Assembly: GCF_026262505.1 (NCBI RefSeq)
Contig: NC_067207.1
Coordinates: 14,476,082 to 14,540,081, forward strand
Source: Trichomonas vaginalis G3
Taxonomy: Eukaryota; Parabasalia; Trichomonadida; Trichomonadidae
Reading direction: 5' to 3'
Length of the DNA: 64,000 bases
Positions 1-12,784 of the stretch are shown here, piece by piece. The position numbers were made by a program, and so were the translations under genes. Within the stretch, counting starts at the first letter, position 1; every line of letters begins with the position of its first letter. The notes under the pieces are model-generated. The model had not been told where the DNA came from, did not search any database, and worked only from the letters and a program-made list of their open reading frames with translations.

Positions 1-3000
1 GGCCAGTGTTTAATGCAGCTATGAAGAATGGAAGGCGGCTTTGATTTTGGTCTCTTTTACGAGTTTTTTTCGAAAATTTGGTCTTTCGAAATAATTGAAG
101 CGTAATCGTCCATGTTCATGTAACAGTTTACAATGCCTGGGACACTTGTCTCTGACTCTTTTTGTGTCTCCGTATATCTCTAACGCTTATGTCATTTGTT
201 TATGACTCAAATAACCCTGCATCTGTTGTTTGCGATGAGAATTATTCCTAATAATCCATTAGCAGTGCTTTTCCGTTTTAATTGCGCTTCGATCATTAAT
301 AAGTGTTTTAGAGGTTCCTCGGGGAAGTCAACTTTTGAGAAAAACCGTATGGCCTTAAACCAAGACTTGCATTTCTCAGCGATTTTTCCGGCAGTCATTG
401 GGTTGTAGAACATGGAAAGCCCGCGCGGTCAAGAGCTTCTGCTCCATCAACAATTACTGACAAAACTGAAAGATTCCGCGTTTGGAGATGAGACACTGTT
501 TCGAAAAACGACATCAATCACGACGCTCTTCATCTTGAGCATCTTCCATACGGAAACAAGAGCTAAAGAAAGATATCGTACTGTAATTTCGATGCTCCGT
601 TTAATAATGGTCGACAAGCACGAATTGCAGCCGAACTACTACAGAGAACAAGGTCTGCGTGAGCTGTAGAATCCATATCGGGGTGTATTCTGCTACGTTT
701 TGATGAGATAATATGGTATTATCAATCTTCTCTGGGAAGCGAGGCCTCATCTTTGAGGACGATGTCTGGCTTGGTTGATAGTCTTGTCTCGTTTAACACT
801 GAGAAGGTTTTTCCTTTGGAAAATTTCACGATTTTTGTGATTTTCGGATTTTTGCGTAAAATTACTGATATAAGTTCATGAGCTTTGGAGTTCTAAAGGA
901 CTTTTATTGAGAGTGCGAGCCTAAGAACTTGCAAAACAAGAGATTGAAACTTCCCTGTGTTCATTATCTCAGCATTAAATTTTTGGAGTCTTTGTTGTTG
1001 TTCTTTATTCGCTGGGATGCGAGTTCAAAGAATAGTATGGGGAACGACTCGTATGTATGCCATACAGGAGCTAAATAGTTAAATGTAGTTACTGTAATTG
1101 ATCTTACTTCTTTGGTTAAAAACGTTCTTTTGCCTCAGAATCGATACGAAACAGGTTGAATATGGCTGGATCGTACTTTATAGTTTCCTTTCCAATGCGA
1201 AAAACAAGGGCAGAAAAATACTTTAATTGCGGGAAATTCGCTTCGTGAAGGAAAGGAAGGATCATTTCCATGATATTGTCACCGTAAGGGAGAATAGAGA
1301 CATCTTACAAGTAGAATGATGGACCTCAGGAAGTGGAAATGGCATCTGGAGGGTTAAATACTTTATCATTAGTAATTTCGAGAAAACTGGGACAATTTGT
1401 GGTAGGAAAGGTAGGGAATTGAATGGATCGCTCTGAAAGATGTATACAATGGCGTATAATTAGTACAGATGGTTTCGTAAATTGAAAAGATTGTTGTAAT
1501 TGGTCCAAACGTACTGCATAGACGAAGTTTAGATAGCAAGTCTGGCGTTTGATACATCACAGATGCGGTGACCAGTCAAAAGAATGTGATTCGTAGTCAA
1601 ATGTGTGGAATTGAGTCGGTTCAAGGGGTCCTATTGTTCCAAACAGCCTGAAAAAGCCACAAATTGGTCTCAAAGTCAGAACAATTTGAAAGAAAAGAGA
1701 AGATTTCCTTGTGCATTTTCACAATATCCGCTTCATTGAAGATTTCGTGAAAGTCTATCGCTCTGAAAATGAGTAATAACGTATTTGCAACCTCTACATG
1801 TAAACTCTTTGTGAGAGCTGATCGTCAATTGGTTTGTAATTGCGTTTATAAGTTTTGATTAAAAGGTCTTGAATTCGTCAATATGAGGAATGAGCTCGTT
1901 AATGCTTTTTAGGACACATTTGTGGATGATTCGCGTATTATTTTATCGTTTAGCTTAAGAGTTGCTTCTAAAGTTGATTTTGGAGTTTCACACCTTTCTT
2001 CTAGTATGTTTATGAAGTATTCTACCAATCCTCCTGACGTAAGGTTTGATAATTTTCGTATTTAATCTGATAAAATTGGAGTTAATTCCATTGATATCTT
2101 TTAGTGACAAGACTGGTAATCCTTGTAACTGGTGAAAAAACAGATTGATGTTGTCTTTAAATACTCCTCTATATCATCAGGAATCACTTTCTGTATGCGT
2201 AAAAGTAAATTTTGAGTTTCCTGACGAACAGAGCTCTTCTGATTCTGAATGAATGAGTTCAGTATGTCATATATAAGCGGAGAATTGAACAAACAAAGTA
2301 ATTCTTGAGGAAATTAATTCTATTGAATTTAGTCTCAATCAGAATTAGAGACGAATTGGCGAGGAACAGTGTTTGCAATGAGGTATTTTTGCTTGTCTTC
2401 TATGGATAATATCAAAGTGTAGATCGCTTGTATAAGATTTGGAGAATCTTTCTCATTTACAGTGGAAAAGCTGTTTGATGAGGACATCTAACAGTTCATT
2501 TTTATCTATTGAGTCATCTAACGAGATTAATTTGATGATTTCATAAGAAATGGTCAAATTAGATGTGAAATTTTCGCGAATATATTGAGAGTACGTTTTC
2601 TGATATCTCTGATGCGATTATAGTTGATTGTTCTGATAAATTTTAGCTGTTTTAAGCACATCGATTGGTAATTTGGGCAACTTTTAATCGAGAACAAATT
2701 TGGTCGTTGAAATTATTGTATTTTCGAAGCAAGAAGGTGCTACGATGAAAAAAGCATTCATCGGGGAGCTTAAATATCAATGGCGCGTAGCTTCTCCATC
2801 AATTGAATCGGTATTCATAATTTTGAGAGCAATTGTTGATACCTCTCAGAAATTGAGAGATTTCAGAAAATATTGTGAGTAGTTTTGGCCTGAAATTGAG
2901 GTGTGAAATTCCCGGAACTCCTGGATCGCCAGGACATGATTTCAAGACTGTCAGCATAGACTGTTGGTTCATCTGGAAGACGACTACCTTTGTGAGTATC

Positions 3001-3499
3001 TGCGCTCTCCCTGCGAGGCAAGCGCGGCTTAGTTCTGATGATTCCTTCGATCATTGAAAAAATATCCGTCGACTACGTGTAAAGGACAAGGTGATTCCAA
3101 GGCCTGGAAGCAGTCATCGAGCATCGTATTTGCGCATTCGTCGGGGAGGAGTCGTGGTTTATTTTGCCTAGAAAGAGCTCAACGCCCAGCAAGCTCTGAC
3201 TTGAGATTCTTGATGTTTTATTGCGCCATAAACGATGTGGTTTATGTGGCCGAAAAAGCGGCGTATAAGTCGATATCTGTGAATATGACGTTCTTGAAAA
3301 TGAATACTGAGGAGAGTAACTCGTTGAGAAGATTCTGGATGTTAATCTTTCGAATAATGTTGGAAAGAATTGGACGTTTCTGAGCGTCTGGCAACGCGTT
3401 CGAGCAAGATGTGACACCATCAATGACAATGATGCTTTCTACGGGTAAATATTCTTCGAGCTGGTTAGCATATTTGATAATGTGTTTGATCTTCGACAA
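1..3499 (-). pseudogene. Degraded large reverse-strand gene, PIKK (FAT/HEAT)-like
   Basis: Reverse-strand fragments with protein-like composition follow one another in different frames. The clearest lies at 207-413 and contains AEKCKSWFKAIRFFSKVDF, which resembles the helical repeats of the FAT region of TOR/ATR-type kinases, where an AEKC-x-AKAL pattern is usual. Upstream pieces (2101-2292, and 3242-3499 with an acidic-hydrophobic helical pattern) fit a HEAT-type solenoid. The kinase domain would lie to the left of the window and is not seen. I see at least ten frame breaks in 3.5 kb. The family assignment is inference from a short match. The gene could be another HEAT/TPR protein, and the breaks could be sequence errors. 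Confidence 0.3.
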
Positions 3500-3805
3500 T
3501 ATCTAGTATATATGCAAAACAAGCAAGAGCGATGATTTTTATCTACGTTATTTGTTGAGTTGCATTCTATTTGTTGACCATTTATATAGAGTTTCTATAA
3601 ATTATCTTGATCTTGTTTGGAAATAAAGTCAAGAATCTGCTTGCAACTGTTCTTGAAACTTCTTCCTGACAGATCTGAATGATGTGTACTCAGTCAGGGT
3701 GCTTGGCAATTTATTAAAACCCTGGATGAGCGACATCCGGAAAAATTTTCAATAAATTCCAAAAATTAACTTTTTTTGTGAGTTTACAAAATCGTGTTGT
3801 CGTTG

Positions 3806-3810
3806 TCACT
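3806..3810 (+). promoter_or_regulatory. Trichomonad initiator (Inr) TCACT
   Basis: TCACT matches the trichomonad initiator TCA(+1)Y(T/A). Its A lies 18 bases before the ATG of the saposin-like gene, within the usual short 5' leader of these organisms. Confidence 0.45.
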
Positions 3811-3825
3811 TTTTATTCCATTGCA

Positions 3826-4135
3826 ATGTTCTTTGCATATTGGCCTCATGTCTGCTGCTGCCGTTAAGCCACGTGCTACAAAGGTTTGGTGACTCCACAC
3901 AGAAGTGCGTTATGTGCAAGTTCTATGTTTCAATGACGAAGACTATCTTGAGGACGGAAAGACAGAACAGGAATCATTGAGAAGCTCGAATCATACTGCC
4001 AGTATGTCACAGCTGACCTCAGGTCATCTGCGATAAACTTGTTGAAGTCGGTGTCCAGCAATCATCAAGTACCTCAAGGATAACGAACCACCGGCTGCCG
4101 TTTGCAAACTTATCAAGTTCTGCAAGGATAAATGA
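3826..4135 (+). pseudogene. Saposin-like (SapB) secreted protein, broken
   Basis: The plus strand codes for a short hydrophobic leader followed by a SapB-type domain. It reads KCVMCKFYVSMTKTILEDGK, then an EKLESYCQYVT segment, and closes with AAVCKLIKFCKDK before a TGA. The spaced cysteines (CxxC at the front, one in the middle, CxxxxxC at the back) are the six-cysteine pattern of saposins and amoebapore-like pore formers, which bind lipids in lysosomes or target membranes. The leader, the middle and the CQYVT-to-end part lie in different frames, so at least three small indels are present. The size (about 100 residues) fits a one-domain trichomonad saposin-like protein. It is either a young pseudogene or an intact gene with sequence errors. 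Confidence 0.65.
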
Positions 4136-5623
4136 ATTCCATTCCTACGATTTATCACAATAAAAAATCCATCGAATAAATATACGGTCTAAAAAAACTT
4201 GTTTTTTATTCATACAATTAAGATAGCTTGAGATGCTTGTTTGATTTATCATAGCAGTAATAGTTAACTCTCCATAAATAAATAACTGCAACTCATGTTT
4301 AGGTCGTTGCGCACTGGCATTATAGAACCTTGGTTAACTAATGATGTGAATTTAATGATAACTATTCCCAAGTTTAAACTGTTTTCAAATAAGGAGATAT
4401 TTCTATTTTTCATGTAAATATTGATTTTTAATTTCTTTGGAATCATAATAATGAGAGATTCATTTCGAGATTAACACATTTAGACCTTCTTGGTTACATT
4501 TTGAACCAATTTCAAAAAAAATAACGAAAAAATATAGCCCATATTGATACCAAATGCTCAAATATAAGAACATATAAAGCAAATAAAATATAAAAGCATT
4601 ATGACATCTATCAAAACGATAGAGCTCTAATTATGAGAAAATAATTCTTCAATTAGAGCTTGTGGCCATTTGTTCCCATATTTGACATGATCAAGCATCT
4701 ATTCAAATCAAATCGATATTAGTTTAAGTGTCAAAATCCATATGTTTAAAAATATAAATAAAGATAGTTTTTTACTCGTCACTGTAAACCAAGTGTAGCA
4801 TCGTTCATGTAAACTCACACAGTTTTATCATAATCAAAACTATTTTCGAAAATTTCCGAGGAATTCAGCACTTTTCACTAGATTTTTGTGAAAATAATGC
4901 ATGTGTATTATAATATGTTAACTGCATTCTCAAAACTCCAATATAGGGTTGTATTTTCAATTATACGTATAATTGACGTGAAATATTATCGAAATTCCTT
5001 CATACGCCTTAGAATTGATATGATGCATATTATTATGAAAACTAAGCAAATTGATAGCTTAATTACACCGTTACGACGCATTTTCGGATGTGCTGGCGGG
5101 CAGTTAGGTAATTTAATGACTTCCTATGGTAATCTATCTGAGTTATTCATATAAGCAATGCAAAAAGTTGTAAACGGAGCAAGTAAAGAATGGAAAGTGT
5201 GGTAAACGTATATGGTTGTTCGGATATTATATGGCAACAATTCAGTTTGTTAAAAAATACCATTTGTGCATCCATTTTTTGTTAATGTTTATCTTTTCTA
5301 GTTGAAAATCTGATAAAACGAATAGCTTTGCAGCATACAAAAAGGAGTGCTAAGATCAATAGCCATAAATATAATGATTGGAACCTTCTCTTCAATCATT
5401 CTCCTCTAAAAAAATATCGATAAAAAAATGATCGGAAATAAATTTTTTCTGAGTTTACAATTGTAAAAAAAAATATAAAAATGGTCTGACATTGAAATAA
5501 AAACAAATTTTTCAATAAAATTTTTTAAAATAAGGTAGTTCAACGATTAAAAATATTGCGTAATCGAAAAGTGACAAAAATATTCCTTTATTAGAAAGTA
5601 TCAAAATCCGAACAATAAATTTG
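4136..5623. other. AT-rich intergenic stretch, no gene seen
   Basis: Only short open frames with no protein-like composition occur here. There are no repeats or RNA-like structures that I can support. Confidence 0.6.
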
Positions 5624-7063
5624 TTACTTTTCATCCCATGAGCGTTAGCCTCGTTAACGACTCTCTCGATATCGCTTGGAAGCTCGTTGATTGTAGTCAT
5701 GTAGTGGTTCTTGAGCATTTCGATGACGTTCATATCCTCGTGTCGCAGATGTTGATAGCGACACCCTTACGACCATAACGACCGGAACGACGATACGGTG
5801 GATGTACTGTTTCGAGCTTCTTTGCAATTCGAAGTTGATACGAGTGGTAACCTGTTGAACATCGATACCTCTAGCGAGAAGATCTGTAGAAATAAGTACA
5901 CGGGCTGTGCCTGTACGGAAAATCTCTCATGATTCTGTCTCTCTTCGAGCTGGTCGAGGCCGGCCGTGGATTGGAGCAACTCCGAAACCGTGCTGCTGGA
6001 GCTGTTCTGAGATGTAGTCGACGGCATTCTTTGAGTTTGGCGAAGATAATGGCCTTTCTGGATGGAAACTGAGCCGTAGATATCGAGAAGGCAGTCGAAT
6101 TTGTTGGATGTTTCCTGGACATCACGTTAGAATTGCTTGATACCTTCGAGTGTGAGCTGCTCCTTCTTGATGAGGATTCTGAATGGATCGTTCATGAATG
6201 GTGTTCATGATGTGGAAGATAGATTGAGAATTGTAGCGGAGAAGAGGAGAATCTGGACATCTTCTGGGAAGTATTCCATGATATCGTTGACCTGCTCAAT
6301 GAAGTTATGCAGAAAGCATCTGATCGGCTTCATCTAAGACGGCCATCTTGAAATTCTGAACACGGAGGTGTCCGGAGACGATGAGATCCAAAGCACGACC
6401 TGGTGTGCAGATGCAGATGTGTGGATGTGATGCGGCGCGGCCTGGCATCAACAACTCTCTGTTGCGCCACCGATTGAAAAGATAGCGATATCAAGGCCTG
6501 GGATACGGAACCGATTTCCTTGAAAACGTTTGAAAATCTGTGTAGCGAGTTCACGTGTTGGAGCTAAAACAAGGGCTGTGTTGTCTTTGGGAAACATCGA
6601 TTTTAGAAAGAACACCCGATTGAGAAGGCACCTGTTTTACCGTACCAGAACTGTGCTTGGGCGATAACGTGTCTGTTAGAAGGATCACGAATGGCTCCAA
6701 TAGCAATGGCTTGAATTTCGGAAGGTGCTCTGAAACCGTAGCTGTAAACACCTGAAGAGGCTGGAGGAAGATCCATCTGATCGAAATCTGTCAACGCGTG
6801 TTGTCCAGTTTGGAATGAAAGTTTGGATCATCTTGTGCTGGTGTCATTGCTTCATAACTGAAGTCTTCATGTCTGCCACGGCCACCATAGCCTCTGTCGT
6901 TTCTGCCGCCATAGCCGCCACGGCCGCCGTCGTCGTAGCCTCTATCATCTCTTGGACGATAGCCCTCCGCGGCCACCATATGCACGGCTGCCACACCGTA
7001 GCCACCGGCACCATATGCACGGCCGCTTCCTCGCCATTCGCGTCCATCATCGTAGTAAGACAT
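5624..7063 (-). pseudogene. eIF4A-type DEAD-box RNA helicase with RGG-rich N-terminus, frameshifted
   Basis: The reverse strand begins at the ATG at 7061-7063 with about 65 residues rich in Gly, Arg, Asp and Tyr, including several RGG/GYGG motifs. The helicase motifs follow in order: the Q-motif region (YGFRAPSEIQAIAIGA), a motif I remnant (YGKTGAFSIG, normally SGTGKTGAFS), motif Ia (APTREL), motif II (DEADRCF), motif III (SAT), motif V (ARGID), and a C-terminus like eIF4A (MTTINELP). Such proteins unwind mRNA 5' leaders or act in RNA metabolism as ATP-driven helicases. The frame shifts at least eight times. At motif I a +1 and a -1 change lie within about ten bases of each other. Amino-acid conservation is high between breaks, which favours sequence errors or a very recent pseudogene over old decay. 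Confidence 0.75.
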
Positions 7064-7072
7064 TGCGCGAAA

Positions 7073-7077
7073 AATGA
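7073..7077 (-). promoter_or_regulatory. Trichomonad initiator (Inr) TCATT
   Basis: On the reverse strand TCATT matches TCA(+1)Y(T/A), with its A 12 bases before the DEAD-box gene's ATG. The spacing is identical to that at the cyclase gene at 32812. Confidence 0.6.
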
Positions 7078-7691
7078 CCTGTCATAACAGTTTTTTCGAT
7101 GATTTCTGAAGTAATTTTCCGCAAAATAAATGGTTGTGTAATAACAGTTAGATTATTCATCAGTTTATGATCCTAATGGAAAATATCTAGGTTTGGTTTC
7201 ATGAATGAAAGGAAATCGACCAAATCAAAAAAAATGTTATACAACTTTTAACGAAAAAGAATCTAAATTTAAAATTGCTTAATTAAATGTTTTGGCATAT
7301 AAAAACCTTTGTAACAATCAAAATTGATATCTGAAATTCCAAAATCAACAATAAAAAGGACATTTTTCAATGACATATATATTTGTAAACATTTTTATCA
7401 AGTACTTTCATTCAAATTTTCCAAAAATATTTTGAAATCCCAATTTTGAAATATAAACTTGTAATTTTTGCAATTTATTTTTTGGAATTTGAAAAAATTT
7501 TGAGATTTTTTGAAAAAATGGAAAGCGAAAATCATGAGATCGCATGATGTTAATTATTATTGTTCGCTTAAAATTCAATTTATGAAAAATTAGCATTTTA
7601 TTTTTTGGTTATCTTTTCAAAAATGCAAGAGAATGCATCACCAGACCTAGTCAAAGAAGATTTTCTTTCGACCAAATAACCAAAATTTTAT
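7078..7691. other. AT-rich intergenic stretch
   Basis: This is divergent spacer between the DEAD-box and disulfide-isomerase-like genes. I see no gene or structured repeat. Confidence 0.55.
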
Positions 7692-8810
7692 ATGTTTTTC
7701 TTCACTGCATTGACATTTTTATCCAAAAGTGAGTCTATCACATATGATGATGATAACATTGTATATGTGACAGAATCTAACTTCACCAATGTAATGAAAA
7801 CGAAACAGCTGCAATTCTTTTTATTCAACAAGGTGATTTTCAACGTTATCGATACTATCAGACTTTATATCAGCTAGTTCGTATATTAGGTAACGAGATG
7901 TTACTTTGCTATCATGGATGGCGATCGAAATAAGTATTTTGTTCAGCAATTACATCTCAAACACACAAAGGCTACTATTTTTTAGATATGGTGAATTTGT
8001 AGAAGAATACAAAGGAGATCCCTCTCCAGATAGAATATATAAATATGCGATGGAAAAAACAGGACTTCCGTTCACAACTTTTGATAGACTATCCTAACAG
8101 CGCAAGAGTTCATCGAATCTCATCCAATATCGGTAGTTCTCTTTGAAAAAAAGGCTGGTGGCCCTCTTTTCGAAAAATTTAATGAAATTGCCGAGCGAAA
8201 CAGAGATAACTACGCTTTTGGCTGTTCTCCTGATCCAGATGTTTACCTATGAGCTTCGTATCAGATACGTACCATCAATTGTGCTTTAACAGAAATACAG
8301 ATAAGTCAAAAGTATTTTATCCTTACAATTTAACAGAAGGAACAGTCGAAAACATTACAGAATGGATTGAACAGAACAAGAATCCTAATTACGAGATATT
8401 TAATATCAATAACCAGCAAATTTTACGAAACAAACAAAGAATTAGGTTTATTCTTTACTCCTGTCGAACAAGAAGACCTCGATAAAGCCCTTTAGAACAA
8501 TATCAATGGTAACAACCCAGTACAAGAACAAATTACGGTTCGCAGTCATTGATGCAGTTATGGAAACAGATTTATGCAAAGTATAGGGTTCAGCCGTTAC
8601 GCGGACCCTGCCATTTTGTGTTCTAAACTATACAGGCAAGAGAGTTATATTAAGTATTTGTACACAGAAGGAAGCGAATTTCGGCCAAAACAAATTTTGC
8701 ACTTTATTGATGAAGTATTTGCCGGAAAATATCAACCAGACATCAGGTGCTCAGAACTTCCACAGAATAATACTGATATTGTCTCTGAAATTAACTCAAA
8801 ACGATGAACA
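7692..8810 (+). pseudogene. Protein disulfide isomerase-like (thioredoxin-fold) gene, frameshifted and cut by gap
   Basis: A leader (MFFFTALTFLSKSES) is followed by IVYVTESNFTNVMK, the usual entry to a thioredoxin domain. Then come FRYGEFVEEYKGDPSPDRIYKYAMEKTG, typical of the end of a PDI a-domain, and helical/strand segments typical of the b-domains (a VEQEDLDKAL piece near 8470). PDIs fold secretory proteins in the ER. The expected WCGHCK active-site segment is not visible where it should follow the first strand (near 7825-7870). It is either lost in a damaged stretch or this is a redox-inactive family member. The frame breaks about five to six times in 1.1 kb. The 3' end runs into the assembly gap, so completeness cannot be judged. 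Confidence 0.55.
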
Positions 8811-8835
8811 NNNNNNNNNNNNNNNNNNNNNNNNN
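8811..8835. other. Assembly gap of 25 N
   Basis: A run of 25 undetermined bases. The left arm of the large palindrome begins directly after it, so the arm's outer end is set by the gap, not by a seen biological boundary. Confidence 0.99.
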
Positions 8836-11800
8836 AACTACAACATTTCTTAAGTTTGCCGTAATCAGTTGCAATCGATGATTCAAAAGAAAAAGTGGAA
8901 TTTTAGAAAACTCCTGCGGACATTTTTTTGGCAGAACGTTCTAGTCTTTGTATTGATGCAATTTTGTCTTTATCAACAAGAATACGCATCAGTTACTTGC
9001 CTTACACTCTCCTAAATCATTGTTTGGATCAGTGTATTTGGCCATTTTCAAAAATGTTGCATTGCAATTGTTGATTTCGAGGATTCATCGCATTAAGCAA
9101 CACCACATGAATCACATGAGTCACAAGCAAACTCTACTGACTCATTATTCATTGCTGCTTTGTTTCCTTGAAGATATTTTTCAGAAATCGCGGAATTTCC
9201 TGAAAACCATTTAACAATGCTGGAGATTTCATCAAACACTCTGAGGAACAAGCTGAAGAAGTCTTCTTGGTGTCATAATATGATGAATTAAAGTTCTAAC
9301 GGAAAAGAAGACGAAAATAGAAACAAATATCAGCTGCATAACAAACAAAAGGATATAGACAATCAATAAGTCATTTGTCTTTGAAACATTAATTCATTGA
9401 CTTTTGCACTGAAAATGTCCATTCCTTTGTTGAGATATGGTATTATATGGCCAAATAATATATGTTCAAAGTGATATGTGTACTCATCATCGTAAGATAA
9501 ACTCAAATTATAATCTGTATCTAAATCCAAAGAGACATTGTATTAAACAGCGATACTTGCGCTTTACATGACAACTGTAGTACACATCATGCATAATACC
9601 ATACACAGGGTCTTTTATCGTCACTTTTGTATCGATATTTTTGGGATTTCATATAATTATCATTGATATCAGTTCCAAAATCAATCCAGGTAATGAATCA
9701 AGGTTAGTAGATCCATATAACAACGTATAAACCTTTGCTGGAACTTGCGAATTAATTTAACGACAATCTTCAAATTTGTTCGATTGTTTATCACAGGATT
9801 CTTCGAGAAATATTCCTGTGCCACACGTAACATGTTGATGCATGTGAAAACACAGTAATTGAGTACGTATAAGCGTTTGCCATCTGAATAATCTGTCTCA
9901 TTGAGGCATGGAATACGCAGATGCCTGTATAACTCATTAATATTGAAAATGTAACAAAAATTGTGCAGCAGCCGAGCCAATCTATATAGATTCCATGTTG
10001 ATATCTCGGAACAAGAGCTAAATTCTCAAGAAGTTCATCTTTCCTTAGATCTGCACCTTCTTGAGATGCTTCATCTGGTGTTATTTCTTCTCTTTTTATT
10101 GTTCCTTTTCCGTATTTCCCTTTAATATTCCATCTGAGGGCCGCAATTTCGTTTTTAGGAATTCCGAAGAACAATTCCAATTGTGCTTTGATTTCTTTCT
10201 TCGCAACAATGATGTTAGCCCTGTAAGAGGAACAATAAAAACAATTGGAATTATAATTGTTATGAAATAGTAGATATCGCATAATCTTTGGAATTCTCAT
10301 AAAAAGAGATAATGTGTGCGTTCAAGTAACCTAAAGCTGATGTAACTCCAGATACAACTGCATCAAAGTTTTGGAATAAAAATTCAAGGTTGGCGTTGTC
10401 ATCCATTGGACTGAAATTGTTTTTGTCCTTCAAATTGGATGCTGCCAACAAATAACTTGATAACATATTATATAAAGTCGAATTCGACTCAACACCGCCT
10501 GAATATATCCTATGGGAGCTATTTGCACATACCTCATAAGGAATATCATCATCTGTACAAGAATCTAAGTATCCCGAAATTTTTCGAGAAAATTATATAT
10601 ATTGGTCCAAATAATACCTCGTTGAGTTCTCATCACTAAACTCGACCAAATGTCCAGCTACTGGCCAACATCGAATTTTTTGATCTCATTATTTTGATAT
10701 TAACGAGATTCTTCGAATAAGTTGAGGAATACGACTAACTTGCATCTGTATACTACCAATAATTTGTATTGGTAATGTTAACTTGAGGAATCCTTTGACT
10801 TTGAACAAAGAAATTATTAATTGAATCAAAGGCATCGCAGCTATGATAAATATCATGATAACTGTGGTAAATATAACAAGTCTTCTTGCTCTTGATGGGA
10901 TATTCTTTATAATTGCTTGTGCAGACAGCCAAGGATCCATTTGTTCTTGAAAATTACGATCTATTTCTTCTAGTTCGCTTGATGATGATCTCTCACTTTC
11001 TACATCACCTATTTTCTTGATTTTGTTGAGCTTTGCTTGTAATTCCAACGTTTTTTCATGATTTCAAGAACTTTATGGTAAATAATGACTGTTTCTCTAT
11101 ATGCTGTTGATGATAATGGATAATTCCTTATCAAGTTCTGAATAAGTTCTCTGTTCTTGTAAATTCATTTGAAATTTGAGGAATTACGTCATTCATGCAT
11201 TGTATTCTTTGTTTAATGACATTGCCCCAGAACTCTGAACAGAAATTTTGCAATGTATAGCTTTCATGCTTGCAATGTTGGATGTTTGACAATAATGGCT
11301 GGTTTAATTGAGTCAAGAGTTCTTGTCTTAATAGATCAAACAAAAGAGCAAATGATCTACTATTAAATGGCACAGATGAAAGTTTATCAACGTGAACAGA
11401 TAAACTATTAAGCATTCGAAAGTCATTTTTCAATGCATAAGAGATCTGGCAAGCGCTTAACAATAAATCTGCTTTAACTGTTTGATCAATCGACCATTTA
11501 ATGAAACTTTGGTCTTCTACTTCAGGGATATGAAATAAAAATCCAACTCTCAAGTAAAGAGAGATCTGATGCTCTCCTGATATATTGAGCTTCAAGAAGT
11601 CAACATTCGTGTTCTGATTCAAATGAAGTATAGCTGCTGAAAGAGGATCCAAATTATTATCTTCTCCTTCTTCATCTTCTGATTCCCTCATCCCGTGAAA
11701 GCATCTTATGATCCTTCTGCATCTAATAGTCACAAGCTTCTTCGCAATGAATATTGCTATAGGTATAAAGATGATGCAAACAATAAAATAATACAAAGCG

Positions 11801-12770
11801 TATTTCTCAGTGTAATAAGAGACTAAAGGGAAGAGAGTAAGAGGAAGTGAAGCTAAAGCAGCCCATATGATGACTGCATTGTATTTTGGAGCTACTGCAG
11901 GTAAAATTCTCAAAACATTAAAAGCAAAAAAAAGATGCAAGAGCAAAAAATAAAAACAAATGCGCAATTTCCTTGATTGGACTTGAGAGAAAGTAAGAAG
12001 TGATTGGAAGAACATTAAAACGTAAAGAACCATATTAATTCTTCGATCTAAGCAGGAATGAGCATACCAGAGTTGTGTGATATCATTTGGTCTAATCAAA
12101 GGTGTAGCATTGTATATTGCGCATGAATAGAAAACGTATGTACTATGCATTATGATAATTGGAATAGAAATCATTAAATTGTATAACTCATTCATTGTAT
12201 ATTCACCAACTATCGCAAATAAGTATTTCGAGAAGTAATATGAGATATATGATGAAAGAATGGGCAAAGGATTCTTGATTTAAAATCCAGGAGTAGATAT
12301 CACTTCTGCTCGGTACGTTGCCACTTCATATACTTGAGGATGTTCTTAAATAGTAAATACATAAGTGCGGCGTAAATAATAATTTAGAGAAAAATTGAAT
12401 GTTACAATGTGTATTAATAGATGCATTTAGCGGTAAGATGACAATGCATCTTTTAAGTATTGTAATGATTGTGTGAAAATTGTGAACTGAAGTCATTCGT
12501 TAATAAAACACCGGTTGAATCTAAAATCAGATAAAATTGGAGAAAACAATCATTCGAAGTGTGTTTAGCCACGAAGGAAGCTCGTTAAATCTGCCTACAT
12601 CCATTGAATACTGCTGGAGGTAATAAGAAAACGAGAATTGATTCGTGTGATTCGTCAGCTTTAACGCGCAGCTTCTCGCCTCCATTCCACATAGCACTCA
12701 TATCGACCTCATATTTCTTCGATAAGGTTGATTTGGAATGAATGCTTGAGGCTGCGTAAATACTCGTCAT
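8836..12770 (-). pseudogene. Left-arm copy of the cyclase-type membrane protein gene, truncated and frameshifted
   Basis: This is the inverted copy of the gene at 32812-37488. The ATG is at 12768-12770, and the copy ends at the gap at a point matching about residue 1316 of the intact copy, so the C-terminal cyclase domain is absent. About ten indels split it; the longest open piece is 11131-12267. One is an extra A near 12640 after the ADESHE segment. There are also substitutions, such as FIVCIIF for FIGCIIF and RCFHGM for DAFTGM. It cannot give the full protein as read. Whether this is true decay or poor sequence next to a gap cannot be told from the sequence alone. Confidence 0.9.
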
Positions 12771-12779
12771 AATCAATTA

Positions 12780-12784
12780 AATGA
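12780..12784 (-). promoter_or_regulatory. Initiator (Inr) TCATT of left-arm cyclase copy
   Basis: This is the mirror of the Inr at 32798-32802, with the A 12 bases before the ATG at 12770. Confidence 0.55.

Noticed and set aside
3054-3429. Overlapping frames of about 110 residues on both strands
   Set aside because: Neither has recognisable composition. They overlap a degraded reverse-strand gene and are probably chance frames.
4888-5154. 88-residue plus-strand frame
   Set aside because: It lies in AT-rich intergenic DNA with no motif and no initiator; chance frame.
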